DNA from: Viridibacterium sp047600765
GTDB lineage: Bacteria > Pseudomonadota > Gammaproteobacteria > Burkholderiales > Rhodocyclaceae
Assembly (NCBI GenBank): GCA_047600765.1
Contig: JASGKF010000001.1
Coordinates: 1,178,001-1,242,000, forward strand
Reading direction: 5' to 3'
Length of the DNA: 64,000 nt
Shown here: piece by piece, positions 60,565-64,000 of the stretch
Position numbering within the stretch: the first letter of the stretch is position 1
Layout: each line of letters opens with the position of its first letter
Notes under the pieces: generated by a model
What the model saw: the letters and a program-made list of their open reading frames with translations, nothing else
Databases searched by the model: none
What the model was told of the DNA's origin: nothing
Program-made: the position numbers and the translations under genes

Positions 60565-63500
60565 ATGCAACGCTTCATCGACTTCGTCACCCGCCCACGC
60601 ACACTGGCCATCCTCGGCCTGCTGGCCTTCGCCATCTTCGTGCTGATGGCCACAGCCTTACTGGACATCAGCTTCCTGTGGGCCTGGTTGCTCATCGGCC
60701 TGTTCGCAATCTCCCTGCTGGGGCTCTGGTACTGGCGGCGCCGCCAGGCCGAAGCGGCCGGCGAAGCGATTTCGAACATGATGCAAAGCGAGGCGAACCC
60801 GGGAGCCAAGGCTGCATCGCACGACAAGCGACCTGAAGTCGAAGCCCTGCGCACACGCATGCAGGACGCCATCAAGACCATCAAGACATCCAAGCTCGGC
60901 GAACTCAGCGGCAAGGCTGCGCTCTACGAGCTGCCCTGGTACCTCGTGATCGGCAACCCGGCTGCCGGCAAGAGCTCGGCCATCGTCAATTCGGGCCTGC
61001 AGTTTCCGTTCTCCGACAACGCTGGCAGCGTGATCCACGGTCTGGGCGGCACGCGCAACTGCGACTGGTTCTTCACGTCCGAAGGCATCCTGCTCGACAC
61101 CGCCGGCCGCTACTCGGCCTACGAGGCCGACCGCGGCGAGTGGCTATCCTTCCTCGGCCTGCTCAAGAAGTTCCGCAGCAAGGCCCCCATCAACGGCATC
61201 ATCATCGCGATGAGCATCGCCGAACTCAGCCAGAACCGGCCCGAGTACGCGATCAACACCGCCAAGATGCTGCGCCTGCGCGTGCAGGAGCTGTCTGCCG
61301 AGCTGGGCGTGTTCGCCCCGGTGTACCTGATGTTCACCAAGGTCAACCTCATCGCCGGCTTTGCCGAGTTTTTTGAAGACTCCGACGCACAAGAACGCTC
61401 GCGCGTCTGGGGCGCAACCCTGCCCTACGACGGCGAAGGCAAGACCGATGCGGTCGCTGCTTTCGACAAGCATTACGAAGAACTGCTCGAAGGCCTGCAC
61501 GAGTTGTCGGTCACGCGCATGGCCATGGCACGCGACGGTCAGGTCGGCGCCGGCGTGCTGAGTTTCCCGCTGGAGTTCGAAGCGACGCGGGCTTCGGCGC
61601 GCGCCTTCATCGCCACGCTGTTCGAAGAAAACCCGTTCCAGTACAAACCCGTCTTCCGCGGCTTCTATTTCACCAGCGCCGTGCGCGAAGGTGCGCCGGT
61701 CAACACCTCGGACCGCCGCCTTGCCGAGGCCTTCGCACTGCGCCCTGTCGAAAGCAATCGTGCGCCGGTCGCGATCTACGAAGGCAAGGGTTTCTTCCTC
61801 TCCGACCTGTTCTCCAAGGTCATCTTTGCCGACAAGAATCTGGTCAAGCAGTTTGCCTCGCGCAGCATGCAGCGCACACGCTTTGTCGGCTTCATCGCCG
61901 CCGCCGTCGCGCTGTCGGTCGCGCTGTCGCTGTGGGCGTGGTCCTACGTTTCGAACGAGAAACTGATCGCCAACGTGCGTGCCGACCTCGACCGCGTGGT
62001 CGCCCTGCAGCGCGAACAGCAGGACATCGGCAGCCGCATGGAAGCGCTGGAGATCCTGCAGGACCGTCTCAACCAGCTGCAGTCCTTCCACGAAGACAAG
62101 CCCTTCTCACTGGGCCTCGGTCTCTACCAGGGCAACAGCATCGAAACGCACCTGCGCAAGGAATACTTCGACGGCATGCGTGCGCTGCTGCTGACGCCGG
62201 TTACCGATGGCATCGAAGCCTATCTCACCGACGTCAATGCCAACGCCGACAAGCTCGCACCGCAAACGGCCGCTGCACCCAATGCCGCACAGAGCGCACC
62301 AACCGCAGAACCCGCGCAGGCCAGTGCGATGACGCTCTACAAGGAGATCTCGCCGACCAATGTCGAGGATGCCTACAACGCGCTGAAGACTTACCTCATG
62401 CTCGCCAATCGCGAGCGCCTTGAGAACGGCCACCTCAACGACCAGCTCACGCGCTTCTGGCGCGTCTGGCTCGATGCCCACCGTGGCAACATGCCGCGCG
62501 AGAAGATGGTGCGCAGCGCCGAGCGCCTGATGGGCTTCTACCTCGCGCAGATCGGCACACCCGACTTCCCGCTCATCGACAACAAGCTGGCCCTCGTCGA
62601 CCAGGCGCGCGACAACCTGCGTCGCGTCGTCAAGGGCATGCCGGCGCGCGAACGCGTCTACGCCGAGATCAAGGCACGCGCCTCGACGCGCTTTGCTCCG
62701 CTCACCGTGGCACGCATCGTCGGCGATGAAGACAGCCGCCTCGTCGCCGGCAGCTACGCCATCTCCGGCAGCTTCACGCGCGATGCCTGGGAGAAGTACG
62801 TCGAGCCCGCCATCAAGGACGCCGCCAACAAGGAACTGCAGACCACCGACTGGGTGCTGAAGTCAACCACGCGCGACGACCTCACGCTGCAAGGCAGCCC
62901 GGAGCAGATCCAGAAAGCGCTGACCGAGATGTACAAGCGTGACTACATCGTCGAGTGGAAGAAATTCCTGCAAGGCGTGTCGATCACCGGCTTCGCCAGC
63001 TTCGACGCCGCCGTGGGTGGCCTCAACCGCATGGGTGACCCCGTCAGCTCGCCGCTCAGGAAGCTGATGGAGTCGCTGTACCGCGAGACCTCCTGGGACA
63101 ACCCCAGCCTCGCCGACAAGGAACTCGCCAACGCCAAACGCGGCATCGTGCAGTGGTTCAAGGAAGTGATCCTGCGGCGTACGCCGCAACCCGTTAACCT
63201 GCAGGTGAATACCGGCAGCCTGACGGCGGACCCGGGTCTGGGCCCGGTCGGTCGCGAGTTCGCCGGCATCGCCGCGTTGATGATGCAGCGTGGCGACGCC
63301 AATGCGGCGCTGTTCGATGGCTACCTCACCCACCTCTCCAAACTGCGCACGCGCTTCAACCAGATGAAGACTGCCGGCGACCCCGGCCCTGCCGCACGCG
63401 GACTGATGCAGCAAACGCTCGACGCGCAAGGCTCCGAACTCGCCGATGCCCTGCGCTATGTCGACGAATCGATGATGGTCGGCCTCACCGACACGGCGCG

Positions 63501-64000
63501 TGCAACGGTGCGTCCGCTGCTCGTGCGTCCGCTGATGGAGTCCTTCAGCGTCATCGTCCGTCCTGCGGAAGCCGAGCTCAACAAGATCTGGTCTGCGCAG
63601 GTGTTCGAGCCCTTCAGCCGCACGCTCGCCACCAAGTACCCCTTCGCTGCCGATTCGCGCATCGAAGCCACGCAGGCCGAGATGGCGCAGTACTTCGGCC
63701 CTGACGGTGCGATTGCCAAGTTCGTCGGTACTTCGCTGGGCAACCTCGTCGTGCGTCGTGGCGAGACCTTCAGCGCGCGCACCTGGGCCGACATCGGCAT
63801 CACGCTCAACCCCGAGTTCGCCAACAACTTCCCACGTTACGTCGCCCAACCGGGCGGCCCGGTGGGCGGCGGCGCCGGCGGTGGTGGTGGTGCCGAAGCG
63901 CAAACCGTCTTCCAGATCCTGCCCAGCCCCTCGCCCGGCCTGCTGGAATACAACATCGAGATCGACGGCCAGAACATGCGCTATCGCAACGCTGCGCCCG
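60565..64000 (+). CDS. tssM: Type VI secretion inner-membrane protein TssM (3' end outside window)
   Basis: The frame runs from the ATG at 60565 to the window end, 1,145 codons without a stop. Two N-terminal helices (about residues 13-55) are followed by a cytoplasmic P-loop NTPase domain with Walker A GNPAAGKSS near residue 130 and WFFTSEGILLDTAGRY (Walker B-like). A third helix is near residue 440 (FIAAAVALSVALSLWAW), and the periplasmic IcmF/TssM domain follows. The last visible part includes the Gly-rich GGPVGGGAGGGGGAEAQ linker before the C-terminal domain. TssM forms the membrane channel with TssJ and TssL, whose genes are not in the window. Confidence 0.95.
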   Translation, partial: MQRFIDFVTRPRTLAILGLLAFAIFVLMATALLDISFLWAWLLIGLFAISLLGLWYWRRRQAEAAGEAISNMMQSEANPGAKAASHDKRPEVEALRTRMQDAIKTIKTSKLGELSGKAALYELPWYLVIGNPAAGKSSAIVNSGLQFPFSDNAGSVIHGLGGTRNCDWFFTSEGILLDTAGRYSAYEADRGEWLSFLGLLKKFRSKAPINGIIIAMSIAELSQNRPEYAINTAKMLRLRVQELSAELGVFAPVYLMFTKVNLIAGFAEFFEDSDAQERSRVWGATLPYDGEGKTDAVAAFDKHYEELLEGLHELSVTRMAMARDGQVGAGVLSFPLEFEATRASARAFIATLFEENPFQYKPVFRGFYFTSAVREGAPVNTSDRRLAEAFALRPVESNRAPVAIYEGKGFFLSDLFSKVIFADKNLVKQFASRSMQRTRFVGFIAAAVALSVALSLWAWSYVSNEKLIANVRADLDRVVALQREQQDIGSRMEALEILQDRLNQLQSFHEDKPFSLGLGLYQGNSIETHLRKEYFDGMRALLLTPVTDGIEAYLTDVNANADKLAPQTAAAPNAAQSAPTAEPAQASAMTLYKEISPTNVEDAYNALKTYLMLANRERLENGHLNDQLTRFWRVWLDAHRGNMPREKMVRSAERLMGFYLAQIGTPDFPLIDNKLALVDQARDNLRRVVKGMPARERVYAEIKARASTRFAPLTVARIVGDEDSRLVAGSYAISGSFTRDAWEKYVEPAIKDAANKELQTTDWVLKSTTRDDLTLQGSPEQIQKALTEMYKRDYIVEWKKFLQGVSITGFASFDAAVGGLNRMGDPVSSPLRKLMESLYRETSWDNPSLADKELANAKRGIVQWFKEVILRRTPQPVNLQVNTGSLTADPGLGPVGREFAGIAALMMQRGDANAALFDGYLTHLSKLRTRFNQMKTAGDPGPAARGLMQQTLDAQGSELADALRYVDESMMVGLTDTARATVRPLLVRPLMESFSVIVRPAEAELNKIWSAQVFEPFSRTLATKYPFAADSRIEATQAEMAQYFGPDGAIAKFVGTSLGNLVVRRGETFSARTWADIGITLNPEFANNFPRYVAQPGGPVGGGAGGGGGAEAQTVFQILPSPSPGLLEYNIEIDGQNMRYRNAAP

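Overview
The window is GC-rich chromosomal DNA (roughly 65% G+C) with short intergenic gaps and ATGA-type start/stop overlaps. The gene content fits a free-living betaproteobacterium, most likely of the Rhodocyclales/Burkholderiales type. The main argument is the order ppc / hemC-hemD-hemX-hemY, plus a beta-type glycogen cluster, a type VI secretion locus and Ser-linker pectate lyases. The species assignment is inference. I saw no tRNA, rRNA, CRISPR array or prophage.

Layout. 1-4.2 kb: a tightly overlapping DUF4129 / DUF4350 / MoxR ATPase / DUF58 operon. 4.2-7.7 kb: an MgtE-type Mg2+ transporter facing a gamma-glutamyltranspeptidase whose frame is broken by one extra base. 7.8-10.2 kb: two AAA-type ATPases separated by a 102-bp element with perfect 20-bp inverted ends. 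10.4-15 kb: a heparinase/alginate-lyase-like lipoprotein, a DUF4240 protein and a YhgE/Pip membrane protein. 15-19 kb: tandem PL1 pectate lyases with poly-Ser linkers and different C-terminal modules. 19.2-21 kb: a cytochrome b561 plus two YceI proteins. 21.3-29 kb: phosphoglucomutase, small hypotheticals, an acetate-type transporter, a pirin, an outer-membrane protein and a chemoreceptor. 29-40.5 kb: the glycogen locus, with glgC-glgA transcribed leftward and glgP-glgB-glgX-malQ rightward from a shared 304-bp divergent region. Together with pgm these genes cover synthesis, branching, debranching and phosphorolysis.

40.6-44.4 kb is the most unusual region. It is an integron gene-cassette array with no integrase in the window. 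Seven or eight small, lower-GC, same-strand genes are separated by six similar 87-99-bp attC sites. Cargo includes a PIN-like protein, a lipoprotein, a Sel1-repeat protein, an RraB-like protein and several unknowns. It sits directly behind malQ, and REP-like palindromes mark its right edge.

44.9-49.1 kb: a DUF2233-type phosphodiester glycosidase, a DUF4124 protein, an EamA transporter, an RNase H-like protein, and a lipoprotein/trypsin-like protease pair. 49.1-53.2 kb: the haem genes hemC-D-X-Y. 53.4-56.2 kb: PEP carboxylase split by two single-T insertions in the same sequence context as the one in the transpeptidase. 56.4-64 kb: a type VI secretion locus (tssA, M15 peptidase, PAAR tip, unknown membrane protein, tssM), cut by the window end.
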